A stretch of 64,000 nt of DNA from JAHEYG01 sp040403535 (GCA_040403535.1 JBBAKL010000009.1:11765-75764), one strand, 5' to 3'; positions 1 to 9,765 are shown, counted from the stretch's first letter. Made by a program: numbers and translations. The notes: a model not told the origin generated them from the sequence alone.

Positions 1-936
1 GACTTATTACGTGAGATGATCGAATCCGGTATTGTGAAATATGGTGAAGAGTTTAAACACTCTATGGAAAAAGGTGGCTGGGATCTTTCTAAAGTTGACT
101 TAAATGAATTATCAAAATCTCAAGCTACTTTCGTATTCGGACAAATGAATGAGCCTCCGGGAGCTCGTGCCCGTGTTGCCTTATCAGGTTTAACAATGGC
201 TGAATATTTCCGCGACGGTGGTGATTCTCAAGATAAAGGTGGTCGCGATATCTTATTCTTTATCGATAACATTTTCCGCTTTACCCAAGCCGGTTCTGAG
301 GTATCAGCGTTATTAGGACGTATGCCATCTGCGGTAGGTTACCAACCTACATTAGCAACTGAAATGGGTGCAATGCAAGAGCGTATTACTTCAACTAAAA
401 AAGGTTCAATTACATCGGTTCAAGCGGTATACGTACCTGCGGATGACTTAACTGACCCTGCTCCTGCTACAACTTTCGCTCACCTAGATGCAACAACGGT
501 ATTAAGCCGTAAAATTGCCGAGTTAGGTATTTATCCTGCGGTAGATCCATTAGATTCTACTTCTCGTATTTTAACTCCGGGTATTTTAGGTGATGCGCAT
601 TATAACTGTGCTCAGCGCGTAAAAGGTATCTTACAGCGTTATAAAGAACTTCAAGACATCATCGCCATCTTAGGTATGGACGAATTAAGTGAAGAAGATA
701 AATTAGTTGTACACCGCGCACGTCGTGTTCAGCGTTTCTTATCACAACCATTCCACGTTGCTGAACAATTTACTGGCTTAAAAGGTGTATTCGTAAGCAT
801 CGAAGATACTATCAAAGGGTTTAACATGATCTTAGATGGTAAAGTTGACGAGTATCCTGAAGCTGCATTCAACTTGGTTGGAACAATTGAAGACGCTATC
901 GAAAAAGGTAAAAAGATTTTAGCTGAATCTAAATAA
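1..936 (+). CDS. atpD: F1 ATP synthase subunit beta, 3' part (partial)
   Basis: C-terminal 311 residues of the catalytic beta subunit of F1Fo ATP synthase, which makes ATP at the cytoplasmic face of the inner membrane. The frame is open from base 1, so the true start lies left of the window. The first residues (DLLREM) are what normally follows the GERTREGN segment, so the P-loop is outside the window. Visible family hallmarks are GARARVALSGLTMAEYFRD, the Walker B stretch ILFFIDNIFRF, and ADDLTDPAPATTFAHLDAT. A full beta subunit is about 500 aa, so roughly 190 residues are missing. The stop overlaps the atpC start by one base (TAATG), indicating translational coupling. Confidence 0.98.
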   Translation, partial: DLLREMIESGIVKYGEEFKHSMEKGGWDLSKVDLNELSKSQATFVFGQMNEPPGARARVALSGLTMAEYFRDGGDSQDKGGRDILFFIDNIFRFTQAGSEVSALLGRMPSAVGYQPTLATEMGAMQERITSTKKGSITSVQAVYVPADDLTDPAPATTFAHLDATTVLSRKIAELGIYPAVDPLDSTSRILTPGILGDAHYNCAQRVKGILQRYKELQDIIAILGMDELSEEDKLVVHRARRVQRFLSQPFHVAEQFTGLKGVFVSIEDTIKGFNMILDGKVDEYPEAAFNLVGTIEDAIEKGKKILAESK

Positions 937-1172
937 TGAAACTAGAAATTATAACTCCAGATAAAAAATTGTTCGACGGTAATATTAAGTCGGTCATTTT
1001 TCCGGGATCAGAAGGTTCTTTCGGAGTATTAAACAACCACGCTCCGATGATTGCTACTTTAACTAATGGAAATATTGAAGTTACAGAAGAGTCTAACAAT
1101 AAAGTTAATTTTCAGGTAAAAGGTGGAGTTGTTGAAGTATTAAAAAACAAAGTAATTGTTTTAGCCGAATAA
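936..1172 (+). CDS. atpC: F1 ATP synthase subunit epsilon, short form
   Basis: Subunit of the F1 central stalk. The 78 residues cover only the N-terminal beta-sandwich (MKLEIITPDKKLFDG, then FPGSEGSFGVLNNHAPMIA). The C-terminal helical hairpin that inhibits ATPase activity in about 135-aa epsilon subunits such as that of E. coli is absent. Short epsilon subunits are common in Bacteroidota, so this is probably normal rather than a truncation. It starts on the last base of the atpD stop and is followed by a strong terminator, so it ends this atp transcription unit. Confidence 0.95.
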   Translation: MKLEIITPDKKLFDGNIKSVIFPGSEGSFGVLNNHAPMIATLTNGNIEVTEESNNKVNFQVKGGVVEVLKNKVIVLAE

Positions 1173-1193
1173 GTTTGGCATCATATTTGTTTT

Positions 1194-1226
1194 AAAAAGG
1201 GAGAATATAAATTCTCCCTTTTTTAT
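1194..1226 (+). terminator. Intrinsic terminator after atpC
   Basis: Perfect 13-bp inverted repeat (1194-1206 with 1211-1223, AAAAAGGGAGAAT and its complement) with an ATAA loop and a T-run. It starts 22 nt after the atpC stop. The A-run before and T-run after could let it work in both directions, but no minus-strand gene points into it. Confidence 0.9.
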
Positions 1227-1272
1227 TTCTTCGTTTTTTGTAAATTGTAAAACATTTAATCATTTATTGATC

Positions 1273-1767
1273 ATGAAAATCATCTTTAAACTTATTGCAA
1301 TGGCAGCTCTACTCTTTGTTTCTGCCAATACCACTGAGGCACAAGTAAGCGGTAGCGACTACCGCAGCTCAGTTGCTTCGTTAATTTCGGATTTAAATCT
1401 GGAGAATAAAATTTTGTTTATAAACGTGTGGCAGTCATCAAATATTGACTCCCGCGAAAACAATAAAGAATTTTTAAGAGTGAGTAATATTTTCAAGGAT
1501 GCCAAACTAAAAAACGGAAATAAAGGTGTTGCATACGTTAATCTTTGCCTTGATAAAGACACTTATTTATGGATGATGAGTGTTAAACGCGACTCCATTG
1601 TTTCTAATTACAACCTTGAAAACGCAACCAATAATTACGCATCCTTGGCAAAATTGTTTAACGATTATCCCGGTAATGTAATAGTTGGCAGCGATGGAAC
1701 TATTCTTGCTAAAGACATTAAAAAAGAAAATTGCTTCAACTTGTTTCGTTCATTAATAACCCGCTAA
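1273..1767 (+). CDS. Secreted thioredoxin-like protein without the CxxC motif
   Basis: 164-aa protein with a signal peptide (KIIFKLIAMAALLFVSANTTEAQ). ATG at 1273 is preferred over a TTG two codons upstream because it gives a clean signal peptide. The body reads as a thioredoxin/AhpC-type fold: a beta strand ILFINVW followed by QSSNIDSR where thioredoxins carry WCxxC, then VNLCLDKD, and near the end VIVGSDGTILAKDI, like the strand and cis-Pro region. Both catalytic cysteines are missing, so disulfide exchange is unlikely. It lies 10 nt upstream of the next giant gene, so the two are probably co-transcribed. The fold is inferred by eye and the function is unknown. Confidence 0.7.
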   Translation: MKIIFKLIAMAALLFVSANTTEAQVSGSDYRSSVASLISDLNLENKILFINVWQSSNIDSRENNKEFLRVSNIFKDAKLKNGNKGVAYVNLCLDKDTYLWMMSVKRDSIVSNYNLENATNNYASLAKLFNDYPGNVIVGSDGTILAKDIKKENCFNLFRSLITR

Positions 1768-1777
1768 AAACTATTCC

Positions 1778-4700
1778 ATGAAAAAGACATTATTATCTTT
1801 ATTAGCTGTTTGTTTTTCGGGAGGAATTATAAACGCTCAAGTAACCGCAAAAGATTGTACCGCTGCAGTAAATGTATGTACTAACAATTCATTCTCGGTT
1901 TCACCTGCCGGTGCAGGGTTTGTTGATTTTACCACCTCTTCCAATGTTTCTAACCCAACGAATAATCCTGCAGGTATTGTACCTCCGGGAGGTAGTGGTT
2001 GTTTAAAATCAGGTGAATTAAATCCTACTTGGATGATTATTAATATTCAAACACCCGGAACACTTGAATTTTCGATGGGTGCAGGTACAGGCCCTGGTGC
2101 TCAGGCCGGTTGTTATGACTGGATTATGTGGCCATACAATCCTGCAACAACATGCTCCGGCATAAATGGAAATACGCAAGCACCTGTTCGCTGTTGTTGG
2201 AACAATCATTGTTCAGGTGGTACAGGTTTAGCTTCTTCAGCTAATTTACCTGCAGGTGGATTTGCCGATGATTATGGCGCACCAATTAATGTGAATTGCG
2301 GTGATAAATTTATTTTATGCTTTTCTAACTATAGCAGTGTTAACACACTGGTTCCATTAAACTTTTTTGGAACCGCAGTTGTATCGTGTACGCCTTTAAC
2401 AAATACCCTTGCAATTAACAGTGCCAGTATTTGCGCGGGCGCTGTTGCAACCTTATCGGTTCCAAGTTCTCCAGGAACTACATATACCTGGCAGCCGGGT
2501 AATGTGAGTGGTAATACTATGACAGTTTCGCCAAGCGGCACAACTATTTATACCTTAACAGCAACCAATGCATGCGGAACTTTAAGCGGAACAACTGCTG
2601 TGCAGGTTTCTGCGCCAATGAATATCACATTTTCAAACACTAATGGAAGTTGTGTGCCTGCTGCGTTAGGTTCTTCCAGCGTAACAGTTACCGGTGGTGC
2701 TGCTTCCTACTCTTATTCATGGTCACCAACAGGAGGTACATCAAGTACCGCCTTTAATTTAACCACCAATATTTACTCAGTTACCGTTACAGATGCTATA
2801 GGTTGTAAAGCTACTGCAACCACCTCCATCTTTGCACCCGCGCCTTTTTCATTCTCATTAAGCCCTGCTACCGGCACCATATTAACGTGTATTCAAAACT
2901 CCGTTACGGTTAATGCTGTTAACACCTCTACATTATCTAATCCAACTTACACTTGGAATCCCGGAAATTTAACCGGCAATCCAATTAACTTAACCGCGCC
3001 GGGAGTTTATACAGTTACCGGACAAGACCTGACAGTAGGATCTTGTATCGATACACAAACATTCGCAGTTTCACAAAATACAGCAGCACCAAGCATGACC
3101 GTGAGTGCTCCTGCCAATAACACATTAACCTGCGGTAGCCCTTGTATCACATTAACCGCAACTACAACCGGAACAACCAATATTACCGGTGTTTGGTTAG
3201 ATGCCAATAATGCTGTGCAATCCGGACCATCAGGTACACCATTATTAATGTGCGCAGCTGCTCCAGGAGTTTATACTGCAGTTTTTACAAATGCAGTAAC
3301 AGGTTGTACAAGTTCACAAACAGTAGGCGTATTTGCTAATATTTCGGTTCCAACTATGACCGTGAATTCGTTAAATGGATTTACATTAACCTGTGCTCAG
3401 CCATCTTTAGGAATGAACATCACCACAAATTCAGCCATTTCACCTAAAACGTATTCGTGGACCAATGTAACCACAAGCATTACTACAACACCGGCAAACG
3501 GAGGATATACGGTAACTGCTCCGGGACAATATATTGCCTGTTTAAATGCAAATAATTGTGTTGTTTGTCAAACCATAACCGTTATGCGCGATACAGTTAG
3601 ACCAATTGTAACTTCTACCACCAACTTACCAGGAAGCAGTTATACCTTAACCTGTGCAAATCCATCACTGATTGCTACGGCTATTACATCGCCTATGTTG
3701 CCAATTACAAGTTACAGTTGGGTTACTCCTCCAAACTTAACAGTCAGTCAAAATACCGTTAGCATTTCACTGGCTAATATTACTTCTTCAACAACACCTA
3801 CATCTTATACTGTATTGGCAATTGGAGCAAACGGTTGTGTGGGCCGACAAAAAGTAAATGTTTACAAAGATATTTTTGTTCCACCTTATACCGCCGTATT
3901 TACACCTAGTGCTATTACCTGTGCCAACCAATGTGTGGCGCTTTCAACTGGCGCATCAACATCAACTGTTCCAATTACATTTACTTTCACTTCACCCGCT
4001 CCAACAAAAACTGCAACTACAAATGGATTTTTGTTTTGTCAGCCCGGAACTTACACAATGACTTATCAAAGCACATTGAACGGATGCACTGCTACTACAA
4101 CTACATTAGTTCCATTGAATGTAACCCCACCGGCAACTGTTGCATTGGCTAATGCTACAATAAATTGTGGCGCACCAACCACTACTATAACGGCGGGTAC
4201 CACTACCACATCATCCACTTACTCTTATACTTGGTCAGGGCCTTTAAACGCCGGAATGAGTTGTCCTGGAGGTGTAGGATGTTACAGTACTACAACTAAT
4301 ATGCCCGGAACATATTTTGTAACGATATTAAACACTGTAAATGGATGTCGTAGCACTAATCAGGTAAATGTAGTTGGAGGAAGTCTTGATGTTGGGCTTA
4401 CAGCCAATCCGAATAATGGATTTGCGCCATTATCTGTAAATTTTGCAAACAATACACCAGCTACCAGCACACAAGGAACTGTAACAACCGTTTGGAGTTA
4501 CGGCAATGGAATAACCGTATCAACTACTAGCGCTGCATCCACTTACTCTGGTAGCGCGTACCCTTTCCCTGGAGGTAGCACTGTGTATAACGCATCCGGA
4601 ACATATACTGTTCTATTAATGGTAACACAGGTTTCTGCAACTACTACCTGTAGCGGAACTGCGACAACTGTGGTTACCGTTGACTTACCATCTTCATTGA

Positions 4701-4999
4701 CTGTTCCAAATGTGTTTACACCAAACGGTGACGGAGTTAACGATTTCTTTACTTTACGTACCACTAATATTTCAGAAGTAACCTGCACAATTTTTGATCG
4801 TTGGGGTGTAAAGATGTACGATGTGAAATCAGAAACAGGTAATATTTCGTGGGATGGTAAGAATTTAAGCGGAAAAGAAGTACCGGCTGGTACCTATTTC
4901 TACATTCTGAAAACAACCGGTAAGGATGGCAAAACAGAATGGACAGATTCAAGCGGAAATACAGTGGAACAACAAGGTACCATCAGCTTATACCGATAA
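1778..4999 (+). CDS. Type IX-secreted multidomain surface protein, type B sorting domain
   Basis: 1073-aa exported protein with signal peptide MKKTLLSLLAVCFSGGIINAQ. An N-terminal Cys-rich region (about residues 25-215) of jelly-roll character is followed by many Ig/PKD-like beta domains. One of these resembles an SprB repeat (YSVTVTDAIGCKATATT), and a PKD-like domain (NPNNGFAPLSVNFANNT) comes before the last 100 residues. The end is a gliding-motility-associated type B C-terminal domain: LTVPNVFTPNGDGVNDFF, then TIFDRWGVKMYDV, WDGK and TYFYILK. Such domains direct cargo through the type IX secretion system to the cell surface or medium. Its CTD differs from those of the next three giants, so it is a more distant relative. 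Likely an adhesin; the ligand is unknown. Confidence 0.9.
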   Translation: MKKTLLSLLAVCFSGGIINAQVTAKDCTAAVNVCTNNSFSVSPAGAGFVDFTTSSNVSNPTNNPAGIVPPGGSGCLKSGELNPTWMIINIQTPGTLEFSMGAGTGPGAQAGCYDWIMWPYNPATTCSGINGNTQAPVRCCWNNHCSGGTGLASSANLPAGGFADDYGAPINVNCGDKFILCFSNYSSVNTLVPLNFFGTAVVSCTPLTNTLAINSASICAGAVATLSVPSSPGTTYTWQPGNVSGNTMTVSPSGTTIYTLTATNACGTLSGTTAVQVSAPMNITFSNTNGSCVPAALGSSSVTVTGGAASYSYSWSPTGGTSSTAFNLTTNIYSVTVTDAIGCKATATTSIFAPAPFSFSLSPATGTILTCIQNSVTVNAVNTSTLSNPTYTWNPGNLTGNPINLTAPGVYTVTGQDLTVGSCIDTQTFAVSQNTAAPSMTVSAPANNTLTCGSPCITLTATTTGTTNITGVWLDANNAVQSGPSGTPLLMCAAAPGVYTAVFTNAVTGCTSSQTVGVFANISVPTMTVNSLNGFTLTCAQPSLGMNITTNSAISPKTYSWTNVTTSITTTPANGGYTVTAPGQYIACLNANNCVVCQTITVMRDTVRPIVTSTTNLPGSSYTLTCANPSLIATAITSPMLPITSYSWVTPPNLTVSQNTVSISLANITSSTTPTSYTVLAIGANGCVGRQKVNVYKDIFVPPYTAVFTPSAITCANQCVALSTGASTSTVPITFTFTSPAPTKTATTNGFLFCQPGTYTMTYQSTLNGCTATTTTLVPLNVTPPATVALANATINCGAPTTTITAGTTTTSSTYSYTWSGPLNAGMSCPGGVGCYSTTTNMPGTYFVTILNTVNGCRSTNQVNVVGGSLDVGLTANPNNGFAPLSVNFANNTPATSTQGTVTTVWSYGNGITVSTTSAASTYSGSAYPFPGGSTVYNASGTYTVLLMVTQVSATTTCSGTATTVVTVDLPSSLTVPNVFTPNGDGVNDFFTLRTTNISEVTCTIFDRWGVKMYDVKSETGNISWDGKNLSGKEVPAGTYFYILKTTGKDGKTEWTDSSGNTVEQQGTISLYR

Positions 5000-5014
5000 C
5001 TCTTATTTCATTTT

Positions 5015-5046
5015 AAAAAATCCCGGCTAAATCCCGGGATTTTTTT
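5015..5046 (+). terminator. Intrinsic terminator after the 1073-aa cargo gene
   Basis: 11-bp stem AAAAATCCCGG (5016-5026) pairing with 5034-5044, 7-nt loop, T-run to 5047. It lies 16 nt past the stop. Confidence 0.88.
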
Positions 5047-5061
5047 ATTAATAGAGTTTTC

Positions 5062-5079
5062 AACAATTGTGTAATTGTT
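5062..5079. promoter_or_regulatory. Inverted repeat upstream of giant gene A
   Basis: AACAATT (5062-5068), a 4-nt spacer, and AATTGTT (5073-5079) form a perfect 7-bp dyad between the terminator and the next start. It has no T-run after it, so it could be an operator or a chance AT-rich dyad. Confidence 0.25.
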
Positions 5080-5088
5080 AAATTCAAT

Positions 5089-5097
5089 AATGAGTGA
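5089..5097 (+). promoter_or_regulatory. Shared 9-mer AATGAGTGA upstream of giant A
   Basis: AATGAGTGA ends 77 nt before the ATG at 5175. The identical word occurs at 9841-9849 and 15106-15114, ahead of the other two paralogous giants. It is not seen ahead of the other plus-strand genes I checked here. Possible shared regulatory or leader element; role unknown. Confidence 0.4.
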
Positions 5098-5174
5098 ATC
5101 CCCCTTTTGAATTAGTACAAATGTTTAGTTTGCTAAATCAATTTAAGAACTTTATAGCATCTATTTGATTAATT

Positions 5175-8100
5175 ATGAGAAAAAGTTACTTGATTTTTTT
5201 GGTTCTAATTTCCTTTTTAAATTTTAACCGTCTTAATGCCGGTCACGGCATGGCACTAATTAGCCCATCTTTTACTGTTGGGGCTACGGCGTTGACTTTC
5301 ACTGCCAGTTCTGATGCCGCTACTTGCGGTGGCGGACCTTATTGGTTACAAGTTGAATTACGCTGTACGGCGGGCCAATTAACCGGAACACCTCCTTCAA
5401 CCATGCAAACTAACTTATTAAACTGGGCAGGGCCCGGAGTTACTTATAATAGTTTTCCATGGTATAATTCACTGTTAAATGTGCCCAATTATACTTCTGC
5501 AAGTGCATGGCCCGATCAGTGTACGGTTGAACCTTATCACCCAGTAACGATTCCGTTTACAGGATTATGTCCTGGGCAAACTTATTATTTTTCCGCCCGA
5601 GAATGGGTAAGTGGTACTAACTCCGTTGGTCCTTGGACAACCCCTTCTCAATTTACTGTTCCTGGAACTTTTGTGCCATTAAATTTTAATATTGTTGCTA
5701 CTCCTACAATTTTCTGCGCTCCCGGCTCGGCAACGTTATCTGTTAATAGCATAACGGGAGGGTGTGGTCAATATAGTACGGTCTGGTCGCCGGGCGGATC
5801 TACATTAAGCACCATAGTCGTCTCGCCCGCAGCAACCACAACTTACACTGCATTGGTAAGCACACCTTGTAATACACTTACCAAGGTGGTAACAATTAAT
5901 GTTGTTCCGAGTGTTTCTGCTGCGTTTACACCTGTCAACTCATCAACATGCACGGGCTCAACTGTTCAGTTTAATCACACCGGAACAGCCGGCGTAACTC
6001 ACACTTGGTCTTCATCTCCCGCAACCGGTGTCACTATTTCAACCGTCAATTCCGCAAGCCCTTCAATTACCTTTGCGAACCCGGGCACATATGTCATTTC
6101 ACATACTGTAGCTGCCGGTAGTTGCACCAATGTTGTAACAACCAACATAACGGTCTCCGGCACTCCTGTTACTTTTAGCACCCCTAATTACACACAATGT
6201 TTACAAGGTAACAGCTTTACATTTAGTTCATCGTCTGCTACCGGAACTCACACCTACGCTTTTAATCCGGGCTCGGGAGCTCCTGCAACGGGAAACACTG
6301 CAACCTATGGTCCTGTAAGTTTTACATCGCCCGGAACTTATACAGTAACCTATTCCAATAATAACGGTGGCTGTATTGCCTCCACTTCATCAGTAATAGT
6401 GATTAGGCCTCAACCAACTGTTACAGCAACGAATAACGGTCCAATTTGTGTGGGAGGTAACGCTACCTTCACAGGCGGTGGCGGCGGAACCTATAGTTGG
6501 ACAGGACCAAACGCGTTTAGTTCAACTTTACAAAATCCCGGAATCACCAATGTTACCACAGCTAATGCAGGTGTGTATACACTTAGTGTTAACCTTAATG
6601 GTTGCGGAGGTACTGCAACAACTAATCTTGTAATTTCATCTGCAACTGCTTCAGCTAACAATACGGGACCATATTGCGCTGGAGCAACGATACAGTTAAA
6701 TGGAACTGCGGGATCAACATATACTTGGTCTGGTCCGGGTGGATTTACATCCAGCGTTCAAAACCCAACCATTGCTAACTCAACAACAGCAATGAGCGGA
6801 AACTATACTTTTACTGTTAACACCGGTGGTTGTACTGCTACTTCATCAACTTCTGTTACTGTTAATCCTAGACCGGTACCAGCTGCAACCAATACCGGAC
6901 CTTATTGCGCAGGCAGTACCATTCAATTAAATGTGGGCGCATTTACCACTTACACTTGGTCAGGACCATCATCATTTAGCTCCAATTCTCAAAATCCTAC
7001 TGTTACAAATTCTCAAATTGGTAATGGTGGTGTTTATACTGTTTCGGTAACAGGCACTGGCGGATGCGTTGGAACTTCAACAACAAACGTTGTGGTAAAT
7101 CCGGTTCCGTCACCGGTTGTTGGAAGTAACAGTCCGGTTTGTTTAAACAATGCAATTAATCTAAATGCAAGCGGAGGAACTTCTTATTCATGGAGTGGTC
7201 CTAATGGTTTCTCTTCAACTACTCAAAACCCAACAATTGCCGGATCTACCGCTGCAATGTCAGGTGTATATACAGTAACCGTTACCTCAGCTGGATGTAC
7301 TGCAACAGGTTCTGTAAACGTTTCAGTAATAAGCCCAAGCACAACTGCTAGCAATACAGGACCTTTCTGTGTAGGAACAACTATACAACTTAATACCAAC
7401 GCTGCGTTAAGTTATACCTGGACAGGACCTGGAGGATTTACTTCTAATTTACAGAACCCTACTATTCCGGCTGCAACTGCTGCGATGGCCGGTACATATA
7501 ATGTTTTAGTGTCAGCAGGATCATGTACAGCTGCAGCCAGCACGAATGTTGTAATTAACCCTCTGCCTGTTCCTGCTGCTACCAACACAGGACCATATTG
7601 CGCAGGGACAACAATTCAATTAAACTTAGGGGCGTTTACTACTTATTCTTGGAGCGGACCTGGTGGATTTACTTCAAATATTCAAAATCCTACAATTTCA
7701 AATTCTGCCGTTTCTAACGGAGGAGTTTATACGGTTTCAGTTACTAACGCTAATGGTTGTGTAAAAACCAGTACAACAAACGTTGTTGTAAATGCGGTAC
7801 CTATTCCAATTGTTGGAAGTAACAGTCCGGTTTGTTTAAACAATGCAATTAATCTAAATGCAAGCGGAGGAACTTTATATTCATGGAATGGACCAAACGG
7901 ATTTACTTCAGCAAACCAGAATCCGGTTATTAACGGTGCAACAACAGCTATGTCTGGGGTATATACGGTAACCGTTAGTGCAGCTGGATGTTCTTCAACC
8001 GGGTCTGTTAACGTTTCAGTAATAAGCCCGACCGCTTCTGCTTCAAATACAGGTCCATATTGCCCTGGTGCTACAATTCAGTTAAATACTAATGCAGCAT

Positions 8101-9743
8101 TAAGCTATACATGGAATGGGCCAAATGGCTTCACTTCTAATTTACAGAATCCTACTATTAATAGTGCTTCATCGGTTATGACAGGAGTTTACTCTGTTAC
8201 ATTGAGTGCAGGTTCATGTACCGCCACTGCAACAACGAGCGTAAGTTTAAATCCACTTCCTACACCAGTTATCGTTTCAAATGATCCGATTTGTGTTGGT
8301 GCTAACTTAAATTTAACCGGAAGCGGCGGTGTAACGTATAGCTGGTCTGGTCCTAATGGATTTGCTTCAACACAGCAAAACCCATCCATTACCAATGTTA
8401 CCTTAAGTAATAATGGTACCTATTCATTAACAGTGACAGATGCAAACGGATGTTCTAATAGTACAAGCACCCTTGTAACTATTAACGCCATTCCAACACC
8501 TGTTGCTACAGGAGGATCGGCGTGTGAAAACGGCAATGTAACACTAACAGCAAGTGGCGGTGCTACTTACAGCTGGTCAGGGCCAAATGGATTTACCTCA
8601 ACTCAGCAAAATCCTGTAATTAACAACGCAAGTTTAAATGCCGCAGGGCAATACACCGTTATAGTTACTGCGGGCGGAGGCTGTTCTGGTACAGCGTTTA
8701 CTAATGTTACCATAACGCCTGCTCCAATACCAACTGCAACTGTAAGCGGAGCTGTTTGTGAAAACGGTTCAATCAATTTTAATGCCGGTGGAGGAACAAG
8801 CTATCAATGGTCAGGACCAAACAATTTCAGTTCAACTTTGCAAAGCCCTAATCTTACGAATGTTAGCGCGGCTCAAAATGGTGTTTATACAGTATTGGTA
8901 ACCGATGCAAACGGCTGTTCGGCAACTGCAACTGTATCAGCAGTTGTAAACGCTAATCCGGTTGGTACTATTTTGTCCGGTAATGTAAAAGGATGTTCAC
9001 CTGTTTGCGCAAACTTCGCAATATCATCAACTCCTTCGGCAACAACAGCAAACTGGAGTTTAGGTGATGGAAACAACGCGGTTGGTGTAACCACAGTTAA
9101 TCATTGTTATTCGGCAGTAGGAGTATATACAATAGGCGCCATGTTTATTGATCAAAATGGCTGTACAGGCTCTGCCACAAGTACAGTTGAAGTTGTACCA
9201 AGTCCAACAGCTGATTTTAATTTCGCTCCAATAAAACCGGTTATCAATCAGGATCCATTGGTGACATTTACCGATGCCTCGCATAATGGAAATATTGTTT
9301 CATGGAACTGGTTCTTCACCAACACAGCACAATCAACATCCAATCAGCAGAACCCGACATTTATGTACACTGAACCTGGAATTTATGCAGTTGCATTAGT
9401 AGTAAAAAGTGATATTGGATGTACCGATACAATTGTAAAATCTATAGTTGTAAGCGAAGATTATGGTATATATGTACCAAATGTGTTTACTCCAAACGGT
9501 GATGGTTTAAATGATGTGTTCCAACCTAAAGGATTCGGAATTGTAAAATATGAATTACAAATTTTTGATCGTTGGGGCGAAAGAGTATTCTATACGAAAA
9601 ATTTTGAAGAAGGTTGGGATGGAAAATTCCAGGGCCGAGGTGGTGACATTTGTGCGGAAGGTAGCTTTACCTGGTTAATTAACGTTACCAACGTTTTTGG
9701 CAAAGCTCATGAAATAAAGGGGCATGTTACTTTAATTAAGTAA
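5175..9743 (+). CDS. Giant type IX-secreted repeat protein A
   Basis: 1522-aa surface protein. Order of parts: signal peptide (about 1-22, FLVLISFLNFNRLNAG); an N-terminal Fn3-like region with paired Cys (to about 160); three Ig/PKD-like domains (about 165-410); eleven repeats of about 77 residues (412-1259), each with a Cys, the core (Y/F)xWxGPxxFxS...QNP and YTVxVT...GC; two PKD-type domains including WSLGDG and SWNWFFTNT; and a 90-residue type B sorting domain (1433-1522, YVPNVFTPNGDGLNDVFQ, FDRWGERVF, GHVTLIK). First of three tandem paralogs with near-identical C-termini. Probably an adhesin or surface-layer fibre. No sprF/porP partner lies next to it in the window. Confidence 0.93.
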   Translation: MRKSYLIFLVLISFLNFNRLNAGHGMALISPSFTVGATALTFTASSDAATCGGGPYWLQVELRCTAGQLTGTPPSTMQTNLLNWAGPGVTYNSFPWYNSLLNVPNYTSASAWPDQCTVEPYHPVTIPFTGLCPGQTYYFSAREWVSGTNSVGPWTTPSQFTVPGTFVPLNFNIVATPTIFCAPGSATLSVNSITGGCGQYSTVWSPGGSTLSTIVVSPAATTTYTALVSTPCNTLTKVVTINVVPSVSAAFTPVNSSTCTGSTVQFNHTGTAGVTHTWSSSPATGVTISTVNSASPSITFANPGTYVISHTVAAGSCTNVVTTNITVSGTPVTFSTPNYTQCLQGNSFTFSSSSATGTHTYAFNPGSGAPATGNTATYGPVSFTSPGTYTVTYSNNNGGCIASTSSVIVIRPQPTVTATNNGPICVGGNATFTGGGGGTYSWTGPNAFSSTLQNPGITNVTTANAGVYTLSVNLNGCGGTATTNLVISSATASANNTGPYCAGATIQLNGTAGSTYTWSGPGGFTSSVQNPTIANSTTAMSGNYTFTVNTGGCTATSSTSVTVNPRPVPAATNTGPYCAGSTIQLNVGAFTTYTWSGPSSFSSNSQNPTVTNSQIGNGGVYTVSVTGTGGCVGTSTTNVVVNPVPSPVVGSNSPVCLNNAINLNASGGTSYSWSGPNGFSSTTQNPTIAGSTAAMSGVYTVTVTSAGCTATGSVNVSVISPSTTASNTGPFCVGTTIQLNTNAALSYTWTGPGGFTSNLQNPTIPAATAAMAGTYNVLVSAGSCTAAASTNVVINPLPVPAATNTGPYCAGTTIQLNLGAFTTYSWSGPGGFTSNIQNPTISNSAVSNGGVYTVSVTNANGCVKTSTTNVVVNAVPIPIVGSNSPVCLNNAINLNASGGTLYSWNGPNGFTSANQNPVINGATTAMSGVYTVTVSAAGCSSTGSVNVSVISPTASASNTGPYCPGATIQLNTNAALSYTWNGPNGFTSNLQNPTINSASSVMTGVYSVTLSAGSCTATATTSVSLNPLPTPVIVSNDPICVGANLNLTGSGGVTYSWSGPNGFASTQQNPSITNVTLSNNGTYSLTVTDANGCSNSTSTLVTINAIPTPVATGGSACENGNVTLTASGGATYSWSGPNGFTSTQQNPVINNASLNAAGQYTVIVTAGGGCSGTAFTNVTITPAPIPTATVSGAVCENGSINFNAGGGTSYQWSGPNNFSSTLQSPNLTNVSAAQNGVYTVLVTDANGCSATATVSAVVNANPVGTILSGNVKGCSPVCANFAISSTPSATTANWSLGDGNNAVGVTTVNHCYSAVGVYTIGAMFIDQNGCTGSATSTVEVVPSPTADFNFAPIKPVINQDPLVTFTDASHNGNIVSWNWFFTNTAQSTSNQQNPTFMYTEPGIYAVALVVKSDIGCTDTIVKSIVVSEDYGIYVPNVFTPNGDGLNDVFQPKGFGIVKYELQIFDRWGERVFYTKNFEEGWDGKFQGRGGDICAEGSFTWLINVTNVFGKAHEIKGHVTLIK
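7117..7182 (+). repeat. 66-bp exact direct repeat, copy 1
   Basis: Identical over 66 bp to 7810-7875 at an offset of exactly 693 nt (231 codons, three repeat units). It codes for the opening of repeat unit 4, including PVCLNNAINLNASGGT. Exact identity at wobble positions points to a recent duplication or gene conversion. Confidence 0.88.
7810..7875 (+). repeat. 66-bp exact direct repeat, copy 2
   Basis: Second copy of the 66-bp block at 7117-7182, in repeat unit 7 of giant A. Flanking sequence diverges on both sides (Ser-Tyr-Ser versus Leu-Tyr-Ser after the block). Confidence 0.88.
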
Positions 9744-9765
9744 ACCGATTAAATATCAAGCATTT

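Larger units (their letters stand above)
6408..8951 (+). repeat. Eleven tandem ~77-aa Ig/PKD-like repeats in giant A
   Basis: Residues 412-1259 of protein A (848 aa, average 77.1 per unit). Each unit holds a (T/S)xGPxC-type opening, a W(S/T/N)GP turn, a QNP turn and a GC near the end. Units 3-5 and 6-8 form a three-unit super-repeat with a 693-nt period (231 aa), seen from matching openings such as PVCLNNAINLNASGGT in units 4 and 7. Confidence 0.9.
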
